A stretch of 58,916 nt of DNA from Hyphomicrobiales bacterium (GCA_900470775.1 UCBZ01000029.1:1-58916); one strand, 5' to 3'; shown: positions 25,152-32,465, counted from the first letter of the stretch. The notes: generated by a model from the sequence alone, not told the origin. Numbers and translations are program-made.

Positions 25152-26500
25152 AGGTCGCGTGCCTTTCGTTTCATCCGCATCTCGACGATCTCGCGGACGG
25201 ACATGTTCGAGGTGAGCTGGCCCGCGTCGTTGACGTGGTATTGCAGCTCTGTGGGTTTGGGCTTTTCGGGGGCGCGAGGGGTCAGTTCGCGATACGCCAT
25301 AGCGAGATAGCGAAAGGCGTCGGCAGCGTGCGATGTCCAGTCGTGAAGCGGGCGCTCCTTGAAGGCCCGTGTCTTGTCGTCATATTCGCGGCGGTACTGC
25401 CTCAGCGCCTCGATGCCGCGAGCGCATTTGTCCTCGTCGAACCAGACTTGCGGCATCAGCACGCGGGCGGCGTTGATGCCGTCCATGACTGTGTGCATCG
25501 GCACGACGCGGGGCTTGCGGCCCAATGACAGCAGCGTCTCAACCCGAGTGCGGCCGGTGCCTAGTTCCCTTGCCCTGGCATCGTGCGGGACGAAGTCCTC
25601 AGCGTAGACATGCCCGCGCGCCGATAGCTCAGCGGCGTAGTGCGGCAGGCCCTTGCCGTGATCCTCAATGTGGTCGATGACCCTGATCTGCTTGCCGACA
25701 GCCTGCCACAGCCAAATCGAGGTGCTGTCACCTATGCCGAGATCCCATGTCGTGTAGACCGGCAGCAGCGGTTCAGGCTCGACCTTGGTAATCTGCCCTG
25801 CTCGTTCGATCTTGGCGATGTCAGAGCCGTAGTAGCTGCCAACGATGGCCGCCTCGAACGAGCACTCGAACTCCTGCTCATATTGCTCGGGCGTCATCAT
25901 CGCCCTCGCATCGTCAAGCTCGGCCTTGGCGACGAGTCCGGTCTTCGACGCCCGCAGCATCAGCGGCAGCCAGTCAGGCGACTTGTTCGACCTATCCCAA
26001 AGCTCCCAGAATGCGTTCTTGCCCTTGGGCGTGCCGATGAATATGGCCCAGCCAATGCGGTCGGCTAGCATAGGCCGGATGACCTCGGACCAGGCGTTCG
26101 GGTCCATGTCTGCGTATTCGTCGAGGATCACACCGTCGAGATAGCCGCCGCGCATGCGGTCGTAGTTGTCGGCCCCGTAAAGCCTGATGCGCGCCCCGTT
26201 GGGCAGATCGACGCGAAGCTCACTCTCGTTGGGCTCTGCGCCGGGGATGACCGAGCAGAAGCGCTTGAGGTAGGTCCAGGCCGCGTCCTTGGCCTGTGCG
26301 TAATACGGCGCCACATAGGCGAAGCGCGGCTCCTGCTTCGTGCTGGTCAGGGCGCCTCGGATAAGCTCATTGACGCAGGCGACCGTCTTGCCAGCCCTTC
26401 GATGCGCCACCACGCAAGCCCATCGCTCTTTGCGATCGTGCAGCGGCATGAACTGCCGGCGGGGGCTGTACGGGATGACTACCCGCTGGGCTTCTGCCAT
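25148..26500 (-). CDS. Terminase large subunit
   Basis: This protein of 450 residues has the ATPase signature HRRAGKT (33-39), a Walker B VILDE (124-128), and the C-terminal nuclease beginning TWDLGIGDSTSIWL. DAFRYLAMAYRE near the end carries the last acidic nuclease residue. It cuts and pumps phage DNA into the head with the small subunit encoded just upstream. The small-subunit gene overlaps it by 22 bases. Confidence 0.95.
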   Translation of the reverse strand: MAEAQRVVIPYSPRRQFMPLHDRKERWACVVAHRRAGKTVACVNELIRGALTSTKQEPRFAYVAPYYAQAKDAAWTYLKRFCSVIPGAEPNESELRVDLPNGARIRLYGADNYDRMRGGYLDGVILDEYADMDPNAWSEVIRPMLADRIGWAIFIGTPKGKNAFWELWDRSNKSPDWLPLMLRASKTGLVAKAELDDARAMMTPEQYEQEFECSFEAAIVGSYYGSDIAKIERAGQITKVEPEPLLPVYTTWDLGIGDSTSIWLWQAVGKQIRVIDHIEDHGKGLPHYAAELSARGHVYAEDFVPHDARARELGTGRTRVETLLSLGRKPRVVPMHTVMDGINAARVLMPQVWFDEDKCARGIEALRQYRREYDDKTRAFKERPLHDWTSHAADAFRYLAMAYRELTPRAPEKPKPTELQYHVNDAGQLTSNMSVREIVEMRMKRKARDL

Positions 26501-26724
26501 GTGAAGGTTATGCCTAGCGGCTTATCCTCGCTCCCCTCCAGTGTCGTTGTCTGGAGATCGGGCAGCACCTTGCGCAGCAGAGCAACGCCAGCCGTCACTT
26601 GCGACGCCGACATTTCCCTCTTGCCGTCAACGTGCTCAATCAGAGCGTTGAGGATGTTGCTGTTCTGGATTTTAACCCGGTGGTCTGCCGACATGGCGAA
26701 ACCGGGCTTTCGGCCTCTGGCCAT
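26479..26724 (-). CDS. Probable terminase small subunit
   Basis: This protein of 81 residues starts MARGRKPGFAMSADHRVKIQ and has a helical region EMSASQVTAGVALLRKVLPDLQ, a pattern frequent in small terminases (DNA recognition). It is shorter than most. Start ATG 26724 lies 2 bases after the previous stop. Position directly before the large subunit supports the call. Confidence 0.75.
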   Translation of the reverse strand: MARGRKPGFAMSADHRVKIQNSNILNALIEHVDGKREMSASQVTAGVALLRKVLPDLQTTTLEGSEDKPLGITFTWQKPSG

Positions 26725-26726
26725 TG

Positions 26727-26945
26727 TCAGTGCCACCACTCTTCGCCGCGCCAGACCTGCGTAGGTACGCCAGCTTTGTTGAGTGCCTTTCGCTGGCCGT
26801 AGATACCAAGGCGATCGAGAGCCATAACGTAGGCCGCATGGTTCTCAGGCGAGATGCAGATCAGGTCTGCAAGCCCCCCGCCGATGCTGGGGTTCTCGAA
26901 CAGCGCCCGATAGATGCTGTCTTCGAGTTCAGCGCTCTCGGTCAT
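26727..26945 (-). CDS. Small phage protein, first gene of late block
   Basis: This protein of 72 residues is mostly helical (ELEDSIYRALFENPSIGGGLADLICISPENHAAYVMALDRLG) with a Trp-rich end. It begins 20 bases after the terminator at 26966-26992, so it is the first gene that needs read-through for late expression. Function unknown; it may assist packaging. Confidence 0.68.
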   Translation of the reverse strand: MTESAELEDSIYRALFENPSIGGGLADLICISPENHAAYVMALDRLGIYGQRKALNKAGVPTQVWRGEEWWH

Positions 26946-26965
26946 GGCTCTATGTCCTGAACGCG

Positions 26966-26992
26966 AAAAGCCCTGCCTCATGGCAGGGCTTT
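26966..26992 (-). terminator. Terminator between NusG paralogue and late genes
   Basis: AAAGCCCTGCC and GGCAGGGCTTT form an 11-bp perfect stem with loop TCAT. The U-rich tail works on both strands, but the converging plus strand has no gene here. It separates the early minus-strand transcript (ending with the NusG-like gene) from terminase and all late genes, the place where Q-type antitermination acts in other phages. Confidence 0.88.
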
Positions 26993-27103
26993 GGAGGAAT
27001 TGATTTTGGGTGCAAAACGCCGATGGCTGCGAAAGCAGCGCGGGGCGTGGGTAGCTCAAGCCAATGCGAGCACGCCTTCACGGAAACCGTAAATCAGAAC
27101 CTA

Positions 27104-27694
27104 TCATGCGGCCTCCATTTGCGCAACATGTAGTGTCACAGGCGTTTGCCGACCGAAGATGCTGACGAGCACCTGGGCGCAGTCGTGGTCAAGCATCTTG
27201 GCGATGATCACCTGGAAGCCCGAGAATGGCCCATCCCCAACCATAACCGTCTGGCCCTTCCAGTGTTTCGGAGGCTCGATGACGACCTCGTTCTGGAAGC
27301 TGATCATGGCCGTGATCGCGGGCGACGGCACTTGAGCCCAGTCGAGCCCGTTGCGAACCACGTCCTGCACGCCATCGATGGTTCGGATCATGGTGCGCTG
27401 GCGACCCGAGACGAACAGATAGCGCGGGAACATCGGGACGATCGTCTCACGCGCCGGATAGCCTGGGCGTTCAATGACGCGTCGCATTGTCGGGAGGTAG
27501 GTTTGATACCCTGCCCTCATGAGACCGAGCTGAGCGCGCCGCTCGCACTTCGGGTTGGTGTAGATCAGGAACCATTCGCGGCTGGCGTCAACGTCCTCGG
27601 CAGGCGGCAGGCGATAGTCCGTGACCCTGCGCGAGCTGACCGGTGACCTCGACGCACGATACGCGAACTTCCTGCGATGCCCGGCTTTGGCCAT
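27104..27694 (-). CDS. Phage NusG/RfaH-family transcription elongation factor
   Basis: This protein of 196 residues has a basic N-terminal extension (1-30). An NGN domain follows (about 39-115: REWFLIYTNPKCERRAQLGL, QTYLPTMRR, PMFPRYLFV, a strand-helix pattern that binds the RNA-polymerase clamp). A KOW domain ends the protein (about 146-195: KGQTVMVGDGPFSGFQVIIA). Specialised NusG paralogues such as RfaH and LoaP make polymerase ignore terminators. It is the last gene before the late terminator, so a late antiterminator role is plausible. The ATG at 27694 lies 4 bases after the previous stop. Confidence 0.9.
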   Translation of the reverse strand: MAKAGHRRKFAYRASRSPVSSRRVTDYRLPPAEDVDASREWFLIYTNPKCERRAQLGLMRAGYQTYLPTMRRVIERPGYPARETIVPMFPRYLFVSGRQRTMIRTIDGVQDVVRNGLDWAQVPSPAITAMISFQNEVVIEPPKHWKGQTVMVGDGPFSGFQVIIAKMLDHDCAQVLVSIFGRQTPVTLHVAQMEAA

Positions 27695-27698
27695 GTGG

Positions 27699-27947
27699 TC
27701 AGTCCTTCGAGATGGGGGGATTATCTGGGGTGGCATCCGCGAGCGTCCGGCCAGAACCTTCGACCGGGTCAGGAAGCATGTGAAAAGTGCGCGCGCGGCG
27801 GCCGAGAGCTTGCGCCATCACGCCCACGCAGAGGCCGATACATGCCGAGCAGATAGCCCCATCCTTGCCCTTCACCATGACCTCGACTTTGTCGCTGTCA
27901 GCGGAACAGAACGAGCAAACGACCATCGACTGCTGTGTCCCGCTCAT
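27699..27947 (-). CDS. Stand-alone ClpX-type zinc-binding domain protein
   Basis: This protein of 82 residues has residues 11-45 (CSFCSADSDKVEVMVKGKDG, then AICSACIGLC) reproducing the N-terminal C4 zinc domain of ClpX: CxxC, 18 residues, CxxC, and the IxLC helix. There is no AAA+ part. In ClpX this domain dimerises and binds adaptors and substrates, so a phage copy could compete for or redirect the host ClpXP protease. The last 12 codons are made from junction repeat D. It is coupled to the NusG-like gene. Confidence 0.82.
   Translation of the reverse strand: MSGTQQSMVVCSFCSADSDKVEVMVKGKDGAICSACIGLCVGVMAQALGRRARTFHMLPDPVEGSGRTLADATPDNPPISKD
27727..27758 (+). repeat. Junction repeat copy D
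   Basis: GGGGTGGCATCCGCGAG, then CGTCCGGCCAGAACC. It is plus-oriented, inside the 3' end of the zinc-finger gene and 33 bases from the NusG-like start. Confidence 0.75.
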
Positions 27948-28198
27948 GTTGGCTCCTGATGTTTGAGGGAAGCGGCGCGCTCAATGGCATGGTGGACGCC
28001 GTCAGCGAAATCCGTGTTGCCTTCAGCGCTGGCGATGTACGTCAGGCTCAGCTCTCGATTCACCCTCTCGTATGCGGCCGTCTCAGTCTCTCTGAGAGCG
28101 GTGGCGATGTCTGCGAGAACAGCCTTGCGCGTGTTGGGGAGGCCCAGAAGCCTATCGCCAAGCGCTCGCTCTGCTCTTTCCTCTGGTGTAGGGCTCAT
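27944..28198 (-). CDS. Small phage protein, unknown
   Basis: This protein of 84 residues starts at ATG 28198 and overlaps the zinc-finger gene by 4 bases. It is helical and charged (PTPEERAERALGDRLLGLPN, KAVLADIATALRETETAAYERVNREL). No motif. The upstream extension of the frame crosses repeat E and is excluded. Confidence 0.65.
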   Translation of the reverse strand: MSPTPEERAERALGDRLLGLPNTRKAVLADIATALRETETAAYERVNRELSLTYIASAEGNTDFADGVHHAIERAASLKHQEPT

Positions 28199-28218
28199 GG
28201 GGTTGGGCTTTCTTTTGT

Positions 28219-28240
28219 GTTGGCATCCGCGAGGTTCAGG
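28219..28240 (+). repeat. Junction repeat copy E (half)
   Basis: TTGGCATCCGCGAGGTTCAGG keeps the conserved left half; the right half is replaced. It lies between two minus-strand genes and overlaps the stop of the upstream one. Confidence 0.65.
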
Positions 28241-28550
28241 AGCCATTCTCAGATGCCTTTGCGATAGCTGCCCTCAGGGCATCTATCCCTTCCCACGTCA
28301 TGTAGACGGACACGCCGTAGCCCTCGCGCTTGTAGCTATCGTCGGGGGTCTCGCTCTCGACCTCGATGCAGGACGCCAGCAGGGCGTCTGCCGCCGAGAA
28401 CAGACGCGCATTGGCCGTGCATTCGGGGTGGTCAAAGTTGCCGTCGAAATCGCAGCGAGCAATCCGCACGCCGCTAGCGTCCAAAACATTTGTAGGCATG
28501 CCGTCCATCAGATCAAACGGGCCAATTGAGTGCTGTTGCTTGTTCATCAT
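28236..28550 (-). CDS. Small phage protein, unknown
   Basis: This protein of 104 residues (104 from the first of two ATGs at 28550), with GAGAG upstream. It contains VLDASGVRIARCDFDGNFDHPECTANARLFSAADALLASC, a pattern of small phage proteins with an AxLFxAAxDLL helix. The frame upstream of 28550 translates repeat F and is not taken as coding. Confidence 0.7.
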   Translation of the reverse strand: MMNKQQHSIGPFDLMDGMPTNVLDASGVRIARCDFDGNFDHPECTANARLFSAADALLASCIEVESETPDDSYKREGYGVSVYMTWEGIDALRAAIAKASENGS

Positions 28551-28567
28551 CTTGCTCTCTCTTGCTA

Positions 28568-28596
28568 GGTTCTGGCCGGAAACTCGCGGATGCCAC
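28568..28596 (-). repeat. Junction repeat copy F
   Basis: Read on the minus strand: GTGGCATCCGCGAG, then TTTCCGGCCAGAACC. It fills the space between the DUF1376 gene stop (28609) and the ribosome site of the next gene. Confidence 0.75.
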
Positions 28597-28608
28597 AAAT
28601 AATACTGA

Positions 28609-29502
28609 CTAAGCCGCCCTCTCCGTCTTCGGGGTGGGAAGGGTGGGGAAGAACCAGCCCTCGGTCTGATGCTCGGGGTAGAACTTCACGAGGCCCGGCT
28701 TGTGGCCCGCCGCGACGCGCTCAAGCCATTCGGGGCTGTCTCGGGCAACAAAGGTTTGGCTTGGCGATGAAGAGCCTGTGGCCTCGGGCGGCGGGTAATC
28801 CCCCCAGCGCTTGCCGTTGAGCCAGGTGATGGCCTGGGCGATCTTGTCGGTGCCGTACCGCCCTGCCCTGCGCTCGATCTCGCCATAACGGCCAGCCGCA
28901 GCGATGATTTCCTCGGGATCCACGCCCGATTTGACCGCTCTGGCGAACTTCTCCAGTGCCGGGGCTTTCGGGTTGGATGCGTCGCCTCGGGACGGATAAG
29001 CCTTCCAAAACCGATCTTGCATCTCGGTCGTGGTGGGTCGCATCGGCTTGCCGATCGACCGAACGTTGGTCGTAGTGCTCTTGGTTTCAGGATTAGGTTC
29101 TTCCTTACCTTCCCTAACCTCTCCTAATGGCTCAGCATCCGTTGAGCGTTCGCTGAGCATCTGCTGAGCATTCGCTTGACGAACCTCCGCAGAGGCGCGA
29201 GCAGCCTTCTTCGCCTTAATGGTTTTCTCCTCAGCGACCGCTATTTCGGCCTCGATGCGCTTGTGCGACCACAGGCCGTCTTCCTCATGGAAGAACTCAG
29301 CCAGCGTGTCGCGGCTGTCTCTCCACTCCGCATCGGACATGCGGGCGATCCTGGCGAGCTTGCGATCATCGGCAGGCAAGGGTTTGCCCCGCTGCCAGTA
29401 GTTCATCACCAGCATGAGGTAGGCGCCATGCTCGGCGGCAGTCAGGTGCGCGGTGTCAGCGAGGTAGTCCGCGACGAAGAGGGGCATGTAGGGCGCGCTC
29501 AT
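28609..29502 (-). CDS. DUF1376 phage replication-associated protein
   Basis: This protein of 297 residues starts SAPYMPLFVADYLADTAHLT followed by AAEHGAYLMLVMNYWQRGKPLP, the DUF1376 signature of proteins next to phage replication genes. Residues 60-90 complete a winged-helix-like domain. A charged linker follows, then a second domain (FWKAYPSRGDASNPKAPALEKFARAV, AAGRYGEIERRAGRYGTDKI). It may bind the origin or load the host helicase; no helicase loader partner is seen. Start 29502 overlaps the upstream stop (ATGA). Confidence 0.82.
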   Translation of the reverse strand: MSAPYMPLFVADYLADTAHLTAAEHGAYLMLVMNYWQRGKPLPADDRKLARIARMSDAEWRDSRDTLAEFFHEEDGLWSHKRIEAEIAVAEEKTIKAKKAARASAEVRQANAQQMLSERSTDAEPLGEVREGKEEPNPETKSTTTNVRSIGKPMRPTTTEMQDRFWKAYPSRGDASNPKAPALEKFARAVKSGVDPEEIIAAAGRYGEIERRAGRYGTDKIAQAITWLNGKRWGDYPPPEATGSSSPSQTFVARDSPEWLERVAAGHKPGLVKFYPEHQTEGWFFPTLPTPKTERAA

Positions 29503-30179
29503 GCGGACAGCTCCAATTGCTCGGGGCGAAGGCTCCAGACGCCGGGGCACTGCATGGCGTCCCAACGGTCAGCCATGGCGCGCGGGGTGTTCTGAGGGCG
29601 GTTGTGGTTCTGTGCGATGTCGGTGGAATCGACGGAGGCGAAGGGCCACCGGTGGCCGCTGCACTGCATGCCGCGCAGCATGTGGATGGCCGGGAGGAAC
29701 CGATGGCGCTTTGCCATCTCGTTCCAGCACTCATCCATCTTCTCTTGCCAAGCGTCGCCCATGACGACCGCATATTCAGCGGTCGATCCGATGCAGACGC
29801 GCGGCCATTCGGCGGTCAGCCTGAGCAGACGATCTAGCGGCTCGTCCATGTGCCAGACAGGCGCTCCCCGATGGCCGAACGGCCACTCCCGCATGAGCGC
29901 GTCCTGAAGCTGTGAGCCGCCGTCGATCACATCGGGGATCACGGCCCAGGTCGTCGGAAAATTCAGCCAGACCTCGCACCACGCATAGAACGCCGGCCAG
30001 TCGGTTTCGGCGCCGCTCTTCCACTTCGAGAACGCGCCGTTGTCGAGCATGACGCTCTGCCCGATCTGGTGGACACGGCGCACGTCGTCAGGCCGCGCAT
30101 GGCTGACACAGAAGTGTCGCCCGCTGAGCTGGTAGAGCGCCGCGACCGGCGTGATAGGCGTGCCGTGGTAATGGATCAT
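29499..30179 (-). CDS. tRNA-guanine-transglycosylase-like (DpdA/DUF7221-type) protein
   Basis: This protein of 226 residues has a TIM-barrel-like strand/helix rhythm and LDNGAF (45-50), matching the DSGGF active-site element of TGT enzymes. Further on are IPDVIDGG, HMDEPLDRLLRL, VCIGSTAEY and FASVDSTD. TGT relatives exchange a guanine base for a 7-deazaguanine; the DpdA branch does this on DNA. No preQ0 synthesis gene (FolE, QueD, QueE, QueC) is in the prophage, so host precursor would be needed. It sits with an MT-A70 methylase, pointing to nucleic-acid modification. Activity is not proven. Confidence 0.72.
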   Translation of the reverse strand: MIHYHGTPITPVAALYQLSGRHFCVSHARPDDVRRVHQIGQSVMLDNGAFSKWKSGAETDWPAFYAWCEVWLNFPTTWAVIPDVIDGGSQLQDALMREWPFGHRGAPVWHMDEPLDRLLRLTAEWPRVCIGSTAEYAVVMGDAWQEKMDECWNEMAKRHRFLPAIHMLRGMQCSGHRWPFASVDSTDIAQNHNRPQNTPRAMADRWDAMQCPGVWSLRPEQLELSA

Positions 30180-30262
30180 CACCACCGCCCCGTCACGAGA
30201 CGCTTGACGCACCAGCCGGCATAGACCAACGCCACGAATCCTGGCAGTTCCCAGCCGGTCAC
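30179..30262 (-). CDS. 27-residue membrane peptide, coupled on both sides
   Basis: A GTG-started frame begins MTGWELPGFVALVYAGWC and ends KRLVTGRW. The start overlaps the methylase stop (GTGA) and the stop overlaps the next ATG (TGATG), so no base is left between three genes. It has one short hydrophobic segment with positive residues after it. The exact double overlap argues that it is translated; function unknown. Confidence 0.6.
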   Translation of the reverse strand: MTGWELPGFVALVYAGWCVKRLVTGRW

Positions 30263-30882
30263 GCTGCGACCTCCTGCTTCTGGAGGGAGGCGGGCGGGGC
30301 CTCGTCGAATTTGCCGACCTCATTGCCCCATGCAGACCAGCCGGGGCGGGACTGACGGGAGAACAACTCCAGATATGGGCCGCCAACCAGCGCCTCGATG
30401 CGCTCATATTGTTCGTCGGGCTTGCGGCTGTGCTCGCGGCGCCGATCGCGGATGACCTGACGAACGCCCTTCCCCAGGCGAGAGGGCTTGCCGCGCGTGA
30501 ACAGCAGGCAGATCTCGGCCTGCTTTCGGGTCCAGTAGCCCATGCTGATGCGCGGGTCGGACTCACCTTTCCAGATGTCGAGCTGCCGGCCGTTCTCCGT
30601 CTCCTTGAGCCAGATGAACGCGATCGTCTTGAACCCGAACCCCCAAGCGCGGCCAAGCTCAATCGCCTGGTCGAGATGGGAGTCCACGATCCACATGAAG
30701 AGCGCGCAGTCCTTCGCAGCGACGGAGGAAACCGGGATGTCAGCGAGAACATGGGTGTCCGTCGTTACGTAATGATCGGTTTCCGTGCGATGCGGCGTTG
30801 CGCGCTTGCCGCTGAACGTCTTGAACGCCCATGGCGGGTCAGCGAGGATGCAACTGAAAGGTCCAGCGGGTAGAGCCATCAT
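30259..30882 (-). CDS. MT-A70 family adenine-N6 methyltransferase
   Basis: This protein of 207 residues has the catalytic DPPW motif at 15-18 in FSCILADPPWAFKTFSGK. Later come ALFMWIVDSHLDQAIELGRAW, IAFIWLK and WTRKQAEICLLFTRGKP, which are the conserved fold of MT-A70 enzymes. It should methylate adenine in DNA (or RNA). The start overlaps the RusA stop (ATGA), with GAGGAGGGG just before it. It is the second adenine methylase of this phage. Confidence 0.93.
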   Translation of the reverse strand: MMALPAGPFSCILADPPWAFKTFSGKRATPHRTETDHYVTTDTHVLADIPVSSVAAKDCALFMWIVDSHLDQAIELGRAWGFGFKTIAFIWLKETENGRQLDIWKGESDPRISMGYWTRKQAEICLLFTRGKPSRLGKGVRQVIRDRRREHSRKPDEQYERIEALVGGPYLELFSRQSRPGWSAWGNEVGKFDEAPPASLQKQEVAA

Positions 30883-31280
30883 CCCCTCCTCTCAGGAGCA
30901 AGGGACGGGGGAAGGGATGGGGTGTCATAGACGGTGATGCGGCACGTGCCGGGCGTGATGTTGTCTGCCCGCGAGATCGTCGCTCCCTGGGCGTGCCTGT
31001 CGTCTGAAATGATGCCAGCCGGCTTCTTGAGGAAGTCGAGCGTCAGCTTCATGCGGTTGTCGATATCGCCCCGCATGGTCAGCGGGACGGCGATATGGAC
31101 GTCGAAGCCTGTGGCAAAGAACGGGAACCCCCCGACCGGCTTCTGAGGCCACATGCTCTTGAGGGCCTGCTTCTCCCACTGGCGATAGCAAGAGGCTTTC
31201 CGACGCCCGGCGCCCGCGACGTTGTAATAGGCACGGTTGACAGATGGCGGGAGCGGAAGATCGAGGGTCACTACTTTCAT
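30879..31280 (-). CDS. rusA: RusA-family Holliday junction resolvase
   Basis: This protein of 133 residues opens with LDLPLPPSVNRAYYN, the RusA N-terminus, and has the catalytic acidic set GDIDNRMKLTLDFL (Asp72, Asp74) plus ISDD (Asp93/94). It resolves four-way junctions formed in phage recombination and replication. It overlaps both neighbours by 4 bases in the early minus-strand operon. Length is normal for the family. Confidence 0.93.
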   Translation of the reverse strand: MKVVTLDLPLPPSVNRAYYNVAGAGRRKASCYRQWEKQALKSMWPQKPVGGFPFFATGFDVHIAVPLTMRGDIDNRMKLTLDFLKKPAGIISDDRHAQGATISRADNITPGTCRITVYDTPSLPPSLAPERRG

Positions 31281-31465
31281 CGCTCGCCCTCACGGACGCG
31301 CTCTTGCTCGACGCGCTGGCGTGCTTCACGGCAAAGGCGCTCGGCATCGTCGGACATGTCGTCGATGGCAAGCTCAGCCGCCTCCAGCGCCGATTGCAGG
31401 CCCTTCTCGCGCTGCTGATGGCGAGCGCGGGGATTGAACATCACGGGGCGAACGATGCTGGTCAT
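31277..31465 (-). CDS. Small charged phage protein
   Basis: This protein of 62 residues, helical and charged (KGLQSALEAAELAIDDMSDD, then ERLCREARQRVEQERVREGER), overlaps both neighbours by 4 bases. Function unknown. Confidence 0.65.
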   Translation of the reverse strand: MTSIVRPVMFNPRARHQQREKGLQSALEAAELAIDDMSDDAERLCREARQRVEQERVREGER

Positions 31466-32112
31466 GCCGGCCGTCCGTGGTTCTTGACCGACCGAAGGCT
31501 GCGAACGTTCGCGCCGCGCGCTTCGTCCTCCTTGCTGACGGCGTGGATGATGGTCGAATGGTCGAGACCCAGACGGATGCCCATCTGCTTCATCGAGAGC
31601 TTGGTGTCGCGGGCCAGCGTCCAGAGCATCACGCGCCGGGCTGCAACCACGGGGCGGACCTTCTGGCGGGACAGCAGCTCGTCGATGGAAATGCTGGTCT
31701 CATCCGCGACCTGCCGGATGATCGCGCGCATCGAGGGGTAGCAGCCGGCGAAGATGGCCTGCGAACGTTCGACCTCGACGGGTGTGCATCTGCGCTGCGG
31801 TTTGGGAACCCTTACCGACAGGCAGAGTTCGCCGGCCTTCTTGGTGACGCCCAATGGCGAGCGCCCGAGCGCCTTGGCGATCTCATAGACGGGGATTTTC
31901 CCCGCCATTTCCTCGACCTTGGCAATTTCGCGCTTGGACCATTTGCGGCCCTCCATGCAGAGGTGTGTGATGACCTCGGGCGGGTTAATGCGCGACCGGC
32001 GGGGCGCCCGCGCCCATGTGGTGCGAGGCAAGACACCGATCATCTGCCGAACGGCCTGGGAGGCCTCGATAAGGGCGCGCGGGTCTATGGGTTGGCGGAC
32101 GGCTATGGTCAT
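31462..32112 (-). CDS. Regulator/replication protein with DnaA domain IV-like HTH
   Basis: This protein of 216 residues has a first HTH at about 60-100 (KREIAKVEEMAGKIPVYEIAKALGRSPLGVTKKAGEL). The C-terminal part (about 125-200: IIRQVADETSISIDELLS, ARRVMLWTLARDTKLSMKQMG, GLDHSTIIHAVSK) matches DnaA domain IV, including a counterpart of the GRDHTTVLHA signature. There is no ATPase domain. It may bind DnaA-box-like sites in the phage origin or act as an early regulator. It overlaps the next genes by 4 bases. Confidence 0.85.
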   Translation of the reverse strand: MTIAVRQPIDPRALIEASQAVRQMIGVLPRTTWARAPRRSRINPPEVITHLCMEGRKWSKREIAKVEEMAGKIPVYEIAKALGRSPLGVTKKAGELCLSVRVPKPQRRCTPVEVERSQAIFAGCYPSMRAIIRQVADETSISIDELLSRQKVRPVVAARRVMLWTLARDTKLSMKQMGIRLGLDHSTIIHAVSKEDEARGANVRSLRSVKNHGRPA

Positions 32113-32465
32113 CGGCCAGCCCTCATGCGAGCCAGGACCGCACGCGCCGCTTCAAGGTGAGCTTCCACCTCAGCCACGTCGTCCGCATTCGTAGGCGCAG
32201 CCACAGACAGAATAAGTTCGCGCTCATGTTCGAGCTGCTTTCTCTCGTTCTCGATGTCGGAAATGCTCGCGGCGATGATGCGGCTGCCGACCGAAATGCA
32301 GACGCTCTTGACCTTCTGGCGAACGATGTTCGCGAAGGTGCCGCGGCTGATCTTGATGCGATCGGCAACACGCTTGATGGCGGATTCTGCGCTCCCGCCA
32401 GCGCGCATCTGATCGCGGCGGACAAGGCTTCTGGAAAATGAGGTCAATGCTGCGACGGCACTCAT
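32109..32465 (-). CDS. Small HTH-like phage protein
   Basis: This protein of 118 residues starts at ATG 32465 with GGAGAG 8 bases upstream. ESAIKRVADRIKISRGTFANIVRQKVKSV reads as a helix-turn-helix. A long charged coil ending in VLARMRAGR follows. It overlaps the DnaA-like gene and probably acts with it in early control or replication. Confidence 0.7.
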   Translation of the reverse strand: MSAVAALTSFSRSLVRRDQMRAGGSAESAIKRVADRIKISRGTFANIVRQKVKSVCISVGSRIIAASISDIENERKQLEHERELILSVAAPTNADDVAEVEAHLEAARAVLARMRAGR

